A stretch of 64,000 nt of DNA, from the NCBI RefSeq assembly GCF_024298825.1, contig NZ_CP101153.1, forward strand, positions 744,001-808,000, read 5' to 3'. The translations under genes were made by a program, and so were the position numbers. Below the pieces are notes generated by a model. That model saw nothing but the letters and a program-made list of their open reading frames with translations, searched no databases and was not told where the DNA came from. Shown here piece after piece: positions 41,074 through 48,666 of this stretch (position 1 is the stretch's first letter; the number at the start of each line of letters is the position of its first letter). Origin of the DNA: Haloglomus salinum. Its GTDB lineage: Archaea > Halobacteriota > Halobacteria > Halobacteriales > Haloarculaceae.

Positions 41074-43208
41074 GACCCGTCACCCCGGTCGGCGGTGCCG
41101 CCGTCGCCGTCGCCGTCGCCGTCGGGGTCCACCGGCGAATCGGGGGAAGCGGCTGTGTCCTCCGGGTCCGTCGCGGACGACCCCTCGACCCGGCCGCCGT
41201 TGGCCCGGGGCGACTGGTCGGCATCGGTTCCGGCGAGTTCGTCGTCGGCATCGGAGTCGACTCGCTCCCACGGGTTCGGCGCGCCCGCGGGGCGCGAGTC
41301 GGCCGCCCCCTCGGCGACGGCGCTGCTGGCCGCGCTCGCGCCCACATCGATACCCCGGCTCTGGCCCGACATCCGGGAGTCCAGTTCCGCCAGCCCCTCC
41401 TCGCCCGACCGGATGGCCTCCAGCACCCGCTCCTGGTCCTGCATGAAGGTGTGGATGACCCGAGCCACGTCCTCGTACCAGGTGATGTCGTTGTCGACGA
41501 GGTAGTTCAGCACCTCGACGCGCCGGTCGAGTTCCTGGTTGAGCTGTTTGTGGTCCCAGCCCCGGTCGTCGGCGATGTCGTCCAGCACCCGGGAGTCGAA
41601 CATCTCGTTGTACGAGTCCTCGGCGGCGTCCCACTCGAACACGTCGTGCACCGAGATGTCGTCGACCTCGCCGCGCGAGAGGAGTTCCGTGACGCGGGCG
41701 TTCCGGCGGACCCGCTCGCCGTTCAGCATCACCTGCCGCTGGATGGAGACGATGTCGAGCTCCTTCACCATCTGTGTCGGTACCCCCAGCGGGTCGTTCT
41801 CGAGGCGGTTGATGACGCCCGTGACCGACTCGGAGTGGATGGTGGTGTAGGCGGTGTGACCGGTCGCCATCGCCTGGAAGAAGGTCAGCGCGACGTTGGC
41901 CTCGGTCCGGATCTCGCCCACGAGGATGTACTCGGGGCGCTGGCGGAGTGCGGTCTGGAGCTGCTCGTACATCGTCACCTCGCCACGACCCTCCTCGGTG
42001 ACGGACTCGCGGGTGAGCGACTGGACCCAGTTCTCGTGCGGGAGCGATATCTCGCGGGTGTCCTCGATGGAGACGATCTTCGATTTCTTCGGGATGAAGA
42101 AGGAGACGGCGTTCAGCGAGGTCGTCTTCCCCGAGCCCGTGCCGCCGGCGAAGACGAGCGAGCGGTTGTTCTCGATGGCGAGCCAGAAGTAGGCCATCTG
42201 CTCGACGCTGAAGGTGCCCCAGTTGACGAGGTCGACCGGCGTGTCCGGGACCGAGGAGAACTGCCGGATGGTGAAGTTCGGCCCGCGCGTCGCCACGTCG
42301 CCGCCGAACGTGAGCTGGACACGGCTTCCGTCGGGGAGCGAGGCGTCGACCAGCGGGTTCGACACGGAGAGGTGCTTGCCCGCGCGCTGGGCCATCCGCG
42401 TGACGAACGACAGGAGGCCGTCGCGGTCGAACTGGACGTTCGTATCGAGGTCGCGGTGCTCGCGGTGGTAGACGAAGACGGGCACGTCCGCGCCGTCACA
42501 CGAGATGTCCTCGACCGCCTCGTCGCGCATGATCGGGTCGATGCGCTCGTACTCCACGAAGTCGCGTTTGAGATAGTAGAGGATTTTGTGCAACGAGATG
42601 GGGTCCAGCGCCGCGGTATGCTGGTCCATCAGCTCGCGGGCCCGCCGGGCGAACGTGTCCGCCAGGTTCGTGCCCTCCGCGATGTCCTGGTACATCAGGC
42701 TGTCCCGCAGCACCTTCGACAGCTCGTCGAGGACGAACGCCTCGTACTCGTCGAGCATCGGTTCCGTGACACGGTACCGGAGCTCGTTGGTCCCCTGCTC
42801 CTCGATGATGGAGACGTACGCGAAGGGCTCGTTCACCCAGTACCGCTCTATCTCGTCGTTGTGCTCCAGATACGAGAAGTCGAACAGCCGACGGTTGATG
42901 GCCTCGTCGTCGGGGGCCGGAAACTGCCCGTCCCCGTCGATATCCCGGAAGTAGTCGAAGACGTCGGCCAGGACCGACGAGCGGGTCGGGTGGTCACGAA
43001 CCGCCTCCGGAACCGGAGGCATCTCCTGCAGCGACCGGGCCGCCTCCGAAGCGGTCCCCGACTTCGAGTCAGCCCCGAACCCACTGGACAGACTCGCGCG
43101 GATTCCGACGACAGCCCCGGCAACTGTATCGGCGACCGTCCGGAACGGGCCGCCCCCCGGGTCTCGGTTACTATCGCCCCCACGAGAGTTGTTATCATCG
43201 CCCCCCAT
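41070..43208 (-). CDS. pilB: Type IV pilus assembly ATPase (PilB/TadA, type II/IV secretion family)
   Basis: A 712-residue hexameric motor ATPase that drives pilus extension. It has a haloarchaeal N-terminal domain (residues 1-250), then GRNFTIRQF-type N-domain end, Walker A AGGTGSGKTTSLNAV around residues 352-366, SIEDTREISLPHENWVQSLTRES (Asp box), LRQRPEYILVGEIRTEANVALTFFQAMATGHTAYTTIHSES (Walker B and His box). The last 100 residues are a low-complexity Ser/Ala/Asp-rich tail ending GDGDGDGGTADRGDGS. A TTTATG box about 32 bp upstream supports ATG 43208. Co-translated with pilC; typical of adhesion pili rather than archaella, since no fla genes are seen. Confidence 0.94.
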   Translation of the reverse strand: MGGDDNNSRGGDSNRDPGGGPFRTVADTVAGAVVGIRASLSSGFGADSKSGTASEAARSLQEMPPVPEAVRDHPTRSSVLADVFDYFRDIDGDGQFPAPDDEAINRRLFDFSYLEHNDEIERYWVNEPFAYVSIIEEQGTNELRYRVTEPMLDEYEAFVLDELSKVLRDSLMYQDIAEGTNLADTFARRARELMDQHTAALDPISLHKILYYLKRDFVEYERIDPIMRDEAVEDISCDGADVPVFVYHREHRDLDTNVQFDRDGLLSFVTRMAQRAGKHLSVSNPLVDASLPDGSRVQLTFGGDVATRGPNFTIRQFSSVPDTPVDLVNWGTFSVEQMAYFWLAIENNRSLVFAGGTGSGKTTSLNAVSFFIPKKSKIVSIEDTREISLPHENWVQSLTRESVTEEGRGEVTMYEQLQTALRQRPEYILVGEIRTEANVALTFFQAMATGHTAYTTIHSESVTGVINRLENDPLGVPTQMVKELDIVSIQRQVMLNGERVRRNARVTELLSRGEVDDISVHDVFEWDAAEDSYNEMFDSRVLDDIADDRGWDHKQLNQELDRRVEVLNYLVDNDITWYEDVARVIHTFMQDQERVLEAIRSGEEGLAELDSRMSGQSRGIDVGASAASSAVAEGAADSRPAGAPNPWERVDSDADDELAGTDADQSPRANGGRVEGSSATDPEDTAASPDSPVDPDGDGDGDGGTADRGDGS

Positions 43209-43514
43209 TGCTAGGTGGGACTGACTGGAACACGAGTCATAAATGTTGTTGCCCACCAGGATTATTCCAAAGTTCTACCCCACAAACCAATGCGAATCAC
43301 CACTAGAGGATGACATCTGCGGTGCCGTTTCTGTGGTTGTTGGCGGCCCGCGACGGAGCGGGGCCTCGGCGTGGGCAGGCGAGCAGGGCTCGCGACAGGG
43401 GCCGCGGCGTGGTCGGCCGAGCAGGGAGAGCATGCTCGCCGGGAACTGGCCAGGGGCGCCGCCCCGTGACCCCCGACCGGAATCCTTTCCTCGCCGTCGC
43501 TCCCGCCAACGGCC
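43209..43514. other. Divergent intergenic region pilB-dcd, 306 bp
   Basis: No gene is supported. It carries the pilB promoter on the minus strand (TTTATG near 43238-43243) and the dcd promoter region near 43485. CTAG sites lie at 43211-43214 and 43303-43306. A GCGAGCAGGGCTCGC hairpin is near 43379-43393, followed by GC-rich CGAGCAGGGAGAGCATGCTCG. These are modest structures with no clear function. Confidence 0.5.
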
Positions 43515-44102
43515 ATGATACTCTCGGACGCGGACATCCTCCGCCGGCTGGAGGAGGGCGACCTCGTCGTCGAGCCGCTGGACGACATCGACCTGCAGGT
43601 CCAGCCCGCCAGCGTCGACCTCCGGCTGGGGCGGGAGTTCCTGGAGTTCCAGCGGACGAACATCCCCTGCATCCATCCGGGTAGCGAGGCCGAGACCGAC
43701 GAGTACGTCGACGAGACCGTCGTGCCCGAGGACGGCGAGTTCATCCTCCACCCGGGTGACTTCGTCCTCGGGACGACGAAAGAGCGCGTGGAGGTACCGC
43801 CCGACCTCATCGCCCACGTTCAGGGCCGGTCCTCGCTGGGGCGACTCGCCGTCGTCATCCACGCGACGGCCGGGATTATCGACCCCGGGTACCGTGGGCA
43901 GATCACTCTCGAGCTGTCGAACCTCGGGACCGCACCGGTCGCACTGACGCCGGGAATGCGCATCTCGCAGGTGCTGTTCACGGAACTCTCCTCGCCAGCC
44001 GACCGGCCCTACGGGAGCGAGCGCGGATCGAAGTACCAGGACCAGGCCGGGCCGCAGGCGTCTCGCGTCGGCTCGGACACCGAGTTCGGTGGTGACCAAT
44101 GA
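43515..44102 (+). CDS. dcd: dCTP deaminase (possibly bifunctional dUTP-forming)
   Basis: A 195-residue trimeric enzyme of the dUTPase fold that deaminates dCTP to dUTP; some archaeal members also hydrolyse dUTP. Visible are [96 protein letters not shown], with the RSSLGR nucleotide loop and catalytic Glu in TLELSN. The C-terminal [10 protein letters not shown] is the mobile nucleotide-covering segment. The gene's last 15 bases before the stop are copied 62 bp downstream, ahead of the ThiR gene. Confidence 0.95.
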   Translation: MILSDADILRRLEEGDLVVEPLDDIDLQVQPASVDLRLGREFLEFQRTNIPCIHPGSEAETDEYVDETVVPEDGEFILHPGDFVLGTTKERVEVPPDLIAHVQGRSSLGRLAVVIHATAGIIDPGYRGQITLELSNLGTAPVALTPGMRISQVLFTELSSPADRPYGSERGSKYQDQAGPQASRVGSDTEFGGDQ

Positions 44103-44160
44103 GACCCGACCGTGCCGTGGCCGCGTCTCGGCACCGAACGACATCGTTCGGTGGTGACCA
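44084..44160 (+). repeat. 15-bp direct repeat spanning the dcd end and the thiR leader
   Basis: GTTCGGTGGTGACCA occurs at 44084-44098 (last codons of dcd) and again at 44146-44160 (upstream of thiR). The second copy overlaps the right arm of the palindrome described next. It suggests local duplication that carried the dcd 3' end into the thiR control region, or a shared protein site. Confidence 0.8.
44133..44152. promoter_or_regulatory. 20-bp perfect inverted repeat before thiR
   Basis: ACCGAACGACATCGTTCGGT has perfect 9-bp arms and a 2-bp centre. It ends 15 bp before the ATG of the ThiR-like gene at 44168. A helix-turn-helix dimer site for autoregulation is a natural reading, but the regulator is inferred. 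Confidence 0.65.
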
Positions 44161-44167
44161 GTAACCG

Positions 44168-45112
44168 ATGAAGTTCGTCGAGGAGGTCGTGGTCGAGGAG
44201 TTCCTGCCGACGTACCGGTCGCTGCTGGCGGCGGACCTTCGGGACCGTGGCCTCACACAGAGCGAGGTCGCGGACCTGCTGGGTATCAGTCAGAGCGCCG
44301 TCTCGAAGTACGCCACCGGCGCGGTCGAGGTGAACGACCGCGTGGCGGACGACGACCGCGTTCGCGACCTCGTCGGGCGGGTCGGGTCCGGCCTCGCGAG
44401 TGGGGAGCTGTCGCCGGTCGGCGCGCTGGCCGAGGCGGAGGTGCTGGTCCGCCAGCTCGAACAGGGCGACCTGCTGGCGAAGCTCCACGAGGAGGCGTTC
44501 CCGCCGCTCGCGGAGTACGAGGGGAGTTTCGACGTGCACGACCCCGAGTCCGGGCTCCGGGCGAGCGAGCGCGTCCTGTCGTCGGTCCGGAGCGGCCTGC
44601 GGACGCTGGAGGAATCGCCTGCCTTCACGACGCTCGTCCCGGCCGTCGGCTCGAACCTGGTCGAGGCGCTCCCCGAGGCCACCCGTGTCGAGGACGTGGC
44701 CGCCGTCCCGGGGCGCATCCTCGACGTGAAGGGGCGCGCGACGGTCCCGGCGGAGCCGGAGTTCGGCGTCTCCGTCTACGTCGCGAGCGTCCTGCTCGCG
44801 GCGCGACGGGCCGGGCACGCCGCGCGGGCGGCGTGCAACGTCCGCTACACGCCGGCCATCGTCGAGACGCTCGAAGCCCTCGGCTACGAGACGGCCGAGT
44901 TCGACGCCGTCGGGGAGGCCGAGCGGACGGGCACCGCGGACGAGGCGGACGATGCCCTCGACGCGGCCATCGCCGAGGCGCTCGCCGACACCCCTGACGC
45001 GGACGCGCTCTACCAGGCCGGCGGGTTCGGCGTCGAGCCCATCGTCTACGTTCTCGGGCCGGACGCCACGACGGTCGCCGACCGCGTCCGGGACCTGGCC
45101 GAGGCCCGATGA
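44168..45112 (+). CDS. thiR: HTH-ThiN transcription regulator (ThiR type) of thiamine genes
   Basis: A 314-residue protein. Residues 20-60 are a helix-turn-helix (DLRDRGLTQSEVADLLGISQSAVSKYATGAVEV). The C-terminal half is a ThiN (thiamine-phosphate synthase-like) domain: VPAVGSNLVEALPEATRVEDVAAVPGRILDVKGRATVPAEPEFG and HAARAACNVRYTPAIVETLEALGYETAEFD. HTH-ThiN fusions are the archaeal repressor ThiR, where ThiN binds thiamine phosphate as a signal. It lies 0.7 kb from thi4, a natural target, and has a 20-bp palindrome before its own start. It overlaps the methyltransferase gene by ATGA. Confidence 0.88.
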   Translation: MKFVEEVVVEEFLPTYRSLLAADLRDRGLTQSEVADLLGISQSAVSKYATGAVEVNDRVADDDRVRDLVGRVGSGLASGELSPVGALAEAEVLVRQLEQGDLLAKLHEEAFPPLAEYEGSFDVHDPESGLRASERVLSSVRSGLRTLEESPAFTTLVPAVGSNLVEALPEATRVEDVAAVPGRILDVKGRATVPAEPEFGVSVYVASVLLAARRAGHAARAACNVRYTPAIVETLEALGYETAEFDAVGEAERTGTADEADDALDAAIAEALADTPDADALYQAGGFGVEPIVYVLGPDATTVADRVRDLAEAR

Positions 45113-45807
45113 GCGGGCGCGCCGTCGCCGAGTTCTACGGCGACAACGCCGCGCTGTACGACCGCATCGCGACGCTCCCGCCCGTCGGCCGGTGGCGCGC
45201 CCGGGCGGTCGCAGCACTCGACCTCGCCCCGGGCGACACGGTCGTCGAGATGGGCTGTGGGACGGGCGCGAACCTGCCGTACCTCCGGCGCGCGGTCGGC
45301 CCCGGCGGCCGCGTGGTCGGCGTCGACCTGACCGGGCCGCTGCTCGCGCGGGCCCGGGACCGGGTCGCCCACGAGGGATGGGCGAACGTCCACGTCGTGC
45401 AGGGCGACGCGACGACGGCGCCCGTCGAGGCAGCCGACGCGCTGCTGGCGACGTTCGTCGTCGGGCTGCTCGACGACCCCGCGACCGCCGTCGAGGACTG
45501 GTGTGCCCTCGTGGCGGGTGCCCCCGACGACGGCGCGGGCGGTCGGGTCGCGCTGGTCGACGCCACCGCGAGCGAGCATCCCGCCGGCCGACTCCTGAAC
45601 CCCGCGTTCCGGGCGTTCGTGGCCGCCGGGGCCCCCTCGTCGTCGGCGAGAGACGTGGCCCGTGCGCTCGTGCCGGGCAGCGACCTCGACGCGCCGCTTT
45701 CCGAGCGGGTACGCGCGTCACGGCGGACGCTCACGGCACGGTCACGGGCGCGGCGCTACGAGACGATGGGGCTGGGGTTCGTGGGCGTGCTGTCCGGGCA
45801 GGTCTGA
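45109..45807 (+). CDS. Class I SAM-dependent methyltransferase
   Basis: A 232-residue methyltransferase of unknown target. The SAM motif is VVEMGCGTGANLPYLRRAVGPGGRVVGVDLTGPLLARARDRV, followed by VHVVQGDATTAPVEAADALLATFVVGLLDDP. The pattern resembles UbiE/MenG or phospholipid methyltransferases. It overlaps the thiR stop by ATGA, so is co-transcribed; a role tied to thiamine is not evident. Convergent with thi4, 20 bp apart. Confidence 0.85.
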   Translation: MSGRAVAEFYGDNAALYDRIATLPPVGRWRARAVAALDLAPGDTVVEMGCGTGANLPYLRRAVGPGGRVVGVDLTGPLLARARDRVAHEGWANVHVVQGDATTAPVEAADALLATFVVGLLDDPATAVEDWCALVAGAPDDGAGGRVALVDATASEHPAGRLLNPAFRAFVAAGAPSSSARDVARALVPGSDLDAPLSERVRASRRTLTARSRARRYETMGLGFVGVLSGQV

Positions 45808-45827
45808 GTCCCCCCACGCTGGACAGC

Positions 45828-46790
45828 TCAGTCGTCGGCCGGCGCCGGCGCCGTCGACACGTCGGGCGCATCGACGCCGAGCTCGTCGAGCGCGGCCTGC
45901 GCGGCGCGCTTCCCCGAGAGGAGCATCGCGCCGAACGTCGGGCCCATCCGCGGGAGGCCGTGCGCGGTCGCGACCGCCATCCCGCTCGCGACGAGCCCCG
46001 GATGGACGACGCCGGTGTGCTCGACGACGGCGTCCTCGGACTCGGCGACGTGCATCGAGTCGTGGCCCGGCGAGTCGTGGCCGGGGGCACCGTACGAGTC
46101 CGCGTCGGTGTTGTCCATCCCGGTCGCGCGTTCCTCGGCCTCGGCGATGCCCGCCACGTCGAGGACGCCGCGCTCGTGGAGTTTCGAGAGCGCGACGGCC
46201 TCGTGGCCCGTGGCGTCGATGACGAGGTCGGACTCCACGGCGACGGGGTCGACGCACGTTATCTCGCGCGGGAGCGCGTGGACCGGCGTCCAGTTCATCA
46301 CGACGCCGCCGACGCGGTGGCCCTCGCGACCGTCGGCCGCCGCGGTGCCGTCCTCCCGGACGACGAGATCAGTGAACTCCGTCATGTTCTGGACGTTGAC
46401 GCCGGCGTCGCACGCGGCCTTGATGAGGCCCGAGCACGCTTCGGGGCCACCCGCGACGTGGAGCCCCTCAGCCTCGTCGGTCGGGGAGTGGTCCACGTCG
46501 AGGTTGTCGAGCACGCGGTCGGCCGGTTCGCGGACGGTGACCTTGTTCATCAGGAAGCCGCCGAGCCAGAAGCCCCCGCCGAGGTAGTTGTTCTTCTCCA
46601 GCAGCAGCACGTCGACGCCGCGCTCGGCGAGTTCCTTCGCCGCCATCAGGCCGGAGGGACCGCCACCGACGACGATGACGTCGCTCTCGGTGAACTCCAT
46701 GAACTCCTCGTGCCACTCGCCCGCGATGGCCCGGGTCACCTGCGCCTCGCTCGCGTCGCTGAAGCCGTCGAACTGCTCCGTGTTCTGCAT
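45828..46790 (-). CDS. thi4: Thiazole synthase Thi4 (cysteine-type)
   Basis: A 320-residue NAD-dependent enzyme that makes the thiazole half of thiamine. The dinucleotide site is [40 protein letters not shown] and [23 protein letters not shown] are typical. The active-site segment [23 protein letters not shown] carries C179, aligning with the sulfur-donor Cys of yeast Thi4; thus it is the Cys type, not the His type of some methanogens. The C-terminus [19 protein letters not shown] is standard. A 24-bp imperfect palindrome lies just before its ATG. Expected to be under ThiR control. Confidence 0.94.
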   Translation of the reverse strand: MQNTEQFDGFSDASEAQVTRAIAGEWHEEFMEFTESDVIVVGGGPSGLMAAKELAERGVDVLLLEKNNYLGGGFWLGGFLMNKVTVREPADRVLDNLDVDHSPTDEAEGLHVAGGPEACSGLIKAACDAGVNVQNMTEFTDLVVREDGTAAADGREGHRVGGVVMNWTPVHALPREITCVDPVAVESDLVIDATGHEAVALSKLHERGVLDVAGIAEAEERATGMDNTDADSYGAPGHDSPGHDSMHVAESEDAVVEHTGVVHPGLVASGMAVATAHGLPRMGPTFGAMLLSGKRAAQAALDELGVDAPDVSTAPAPADD

Positions 46791-46791
46791 A

Positions 46792-46815
46792 CCACTCCAG
46801 AATATTATCCAGTGG
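46792..46815. promoter_or_regulatory. 24-bp imperfect palindrome at the thi4 start
   Basis: CCACT (46792-46796) and AGTGG (46811-46815) flank an AT-rich core; about 18 of 24 positions match the reverse complement. It lies between a likely box A (CTTTCAA near 46822-46829, minus) and the thi4 ATG at 46790, where a bound repressor would block transcription. Its sequence differs from the palindrome before thiR. Confidence 0.45.
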
Positions 46816-46940
46816 TTGAAAGCTCTTGGGGACGACGAGACGGGGCGGACCAGTGGTGCACGTGCTCGACATCAGCTATGGCAGGGAACGTACAGCTTGA
46901 GAAAGGGGTGTTCAGGAGGTCTGCCCGTCTGCGCGAGTGT

Positions 46941-47216
46941 TCAGGCCATCCGGCCGGGTTCCGTCTCGGCGTCTTCGGTCTCGACCTCCGTCCGGTAGGT
47001 GTCCAGGCCGAGCACGCGGTTGAGCGGGCACTTCTGGGCGAGTCCGGTCACGACGAGCACCAGGCCGACCAGCAGGGCGATGGCCGCGAGCGCCAGTCCG
47101 AGTGTGCCAGCCGCGAGCGTCACGAACCCGAACAGGGCCGCGGTTCCGAGGATGGCGAGGACCGGGCCGAGCACCAGTCGAGCAATGCGGTCGTATCCGC
47201 CGACGTTCTTGTCCAT
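46941..47216 (-). CDS. DUF2892 (YgaP-like) small membrane protein
   Basis: A 91-residue protein with the family layout: MDKNVGGYDRIARLVLGPVLAI, two helices (LGPVLAILGTAALFGFVTLA and LGLALAAIALLVGLVLVVTGL), and AQKCPLNRVLGLDT, where the CPLN turn is characteristic. Function unknown; in bacteria the module accompanies rhodanese domains. ATG 47216 gives the standard start; an upstream ATG adds nine unlike residues. Confidence 0.85.
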   Translation of the reverse strand: MDKNVGGYDRIARLVLGPVLAILGTAALFGFVTLAAGTLGLALAAIALLVGLVLVVTGLAQKCPLNRVLGLDTYRTEVETEDAETEPGRMA

Positions 47217-47274
47217 GGACGGTAGTACGCGCTCTCCGGACATGTCTGCGTCGCTGAGCCCCAGAAACCGGGAA

Positions 47275-48024
47275 TCAGTCCAGGTCGCCGCTCCGGATAG
47301 CGTCCTCGGCGGCCGCCAGCGCCGCCGCTCGGTCGAACGCGGCGACGATGTCGCGCAGTTCCTGTTCCGAGGCGTCCTCGAGCGCGCGGGCGTGTTCGGT
47401 GATGTTCGGGACCGCCCGGATGACGTTGTCCACGATGGGGACGCTCGCGGACTGGGCCGACCGCGACAGCGGGTTCAGGTCGATGACGAGTTCGGTCTTC
47501 CCCATCGCGGCCAGCGCCTCGGCCCGGTCGCCGTCCTCCAGCGGGACGAGTACCACGTCGGCGCTCCCGATGCCGTCGGCGTCGACCTTCGCGCGCTCGT
47601 GGTCGAGCCCGGGGATACGCCCGTCCGCCTCCAGCCCGAGGACCTCCTCGGCGCCGTGTTCGCGGAGGTGCTCGACGATGCGTTCCATCCGCCCGCGGGT
47701 GCGGTTGAACAGGTTCACCTCGATGTCCGCGCCGGTGGCCGCGGCCAGTTCGACGACCTCGCCCGGGCAGAGCGCCGCCACGTTCCCGTTGACGGAGATG
47801 ACAGCCTGCTCCGCGAGGAGGAACTGCGCGGCGGCGGCGTGCTCGGCCTCGTCGGCCGACGGGATGGTGCGCTCGCCGAGGAGGTAGTCGTACGCCTCGC
47901 CCCGCCCCTGTGCGATGAGCCCCTGCCGGGATGTGATACCTTTCTCGACGCCTTCCTCGATGCGGTGGCGGGTCAGCAGCGATTCGTACCGGGGGTGGCT
48001 CTCCGGCACGTCGACCTCGGTCAT
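47275..48024 (-). CDS. 4-phosphopantoate--beta-alanine ligase
   Basis: A 249-residue archaeal enzyme (DUF137 family) that makes 4'-phosphopantothenate for coenzyme A. Signatures: RYESLLTRHRIEEGVEKGITSRQGLIAQGRGEAYDYLLGERTIPSA, AAAAQFLLAEQAVISVNGNVAALCPGEVVELA, VNLFNRTRGRMERI, VVLVPLEDGDRAEALAAMGKTELVIDLNPLSRSAQSASVPIVDNVIRAVPNI. Length is normal. Pantoate kinase is not in the window. It is divergent from the smc operon, 307 bp apart. Confidence 0.94.
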   Translation of the reverse strand: MTEVDVPESHPRYESLLTRHRIEEGVEKGITSRQGLIAQGRGEAYDYLLGERTIPSADEAEHAAAAQFLLAEQAVISVNGNVAALCPGEVVELAAATGADIEVNLFNRTRGRMERIVEHLREHGAEEVLGLEADGRIPGLDHERAKVDADGIGSADVVLVPLEDGDRAEALAAMGKTELVIDLNPLSRSAQSASVPIVDNVIRAVPNITEHARALEDASEQELRDIVAAFDRAAALAAAEDAIRSGDLD

Positions 48025-48331
48025 ACCCGGACTACCGTCACCGTGGGTCAAAAGGGGTGCGCCGCAGTTGTGCGCCCCATCCCACTCGGGACCTCTACGA
48101 TCAACTCGTGGATAGTCACGCACTCCTGGTCGTCGAAGAGTGGCGGAGCGGCGAGCGAACGGCCGAAAGCCGTTCCACCGCCGAGGAGAACGACCGCAGC
48201 CGCCGTGCGAACGGCCAGGGTCCGGGAGCGACCGGCGTCCTATCGCCGACTCCTCCCGGCGGATGACGCCCGTCAGACACAGTGTGGGTGTCTGACGCAG
48301 GTTTAAGGGCCGGCAGGGACCGTGTGGGTGT
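48025..48331. other. 307-bp divergent gap, 4-phosphopantoate ligase to smc operon
   Basis: No gene is visible. The right end has a strong inverted repeat (48271-48297) followed directly by the smc-operon TATA box. A second GTGTGGGTGT string at about 48321-48330 repeats part of the loop. The central part is Ser/Arg-like but has no start and stop pattern worth a call. Confidence 0.5.
48271..48297. promoter_or_regulatory. 27-bp inverted repeat abutting the smc-operon TATA box
   Basis: CGTCAGACAC (48271-48280) and GTGTCTGACG (48288-48297) are perfect 10-bp arms with a 7-nt loop. The TATA box (GTTTAAGG in 48300-48307) follows within three bases, and the ATG at 48332 is about 28 bp beyond it. Position suits a regulator that covers the BRE. 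Confidence 0.65.
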
Positions 48332-48643
48332 ATGACCGGCAACCGGGTCGAGGAGTTAGAGGCGAAAGTGCGCTCGCTGGAAGCGACTGTCGACGGCCTG
48401 ACGGACGAACTCGTCGAGTGCAAGGAGCGCATCCAGCATCTGGAGGCCGAGGTCGAACCGGACCCCGCGACCAGCGACATCATGGCCCCGGAGCCGACCG
48501 GCACCCAGCCCAGCGCGGAGAACGGCCGCGAGGCGCCACAGGAGGAGGTCGACGAGGCGGTCGAATCGGCCGACGAGGCTAAAAGCGAGGCGGGCGAGGA
48601 GGCTGACGAGGACTCCGCGTCGGACGACATCATCGTCGCCTGA
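48332..48643 (+). CDS. Short coiled-coil protein, first gene of the smc operon
   Basis: A 103-residue acidic protein. The first 45 residues form a heptad coiled coil (VEELEAKVRSLEATVDGLTDELVECKERIQHLEAEV); the rest is disordered and acidic, ending SASDDIIVA. A similar small protein precedes smc in other haloarchaea (DUF7518-like, from memory). Leaderless start 28 bp after a GTTTAAGG box. It is 23 bp upstream of smc, so probably co-transcribed; a structural role with SMC is inferred. Confidence 0.8.
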   Translation: MTGNRVEELEAKVRSLEATVDGLTDELVECKERIQHLEAEVEPDPATSDIMAPEPTGTQPSAENGREAPQEEVDEAVESADEAKSEAGEEADEDSASDDIIVA

Positions 48644-48666
48644 ACGCGGGGCAACGAGCGCCCCAC

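Noticed and set aside
38857-41505. 882-codon frame on the plus strand opposite pilC
   Set aside because: It is a shadow of pilC/pilB coding sequence, with highly biased Arg/Asp/Glu/Val composition and no domain.
43209-43514. Small gene in the pilB-dcd gap
   Set aside because: Frames there are Arg/Gly-rich with no promoter or family match.
46791-46870. Possible TPP riboswitch before thi4
   Set aside because: No CUGAGA-type or ACCUGAUC-type conserved strings; the short distance to the start fits a leaderless gene with an operator.
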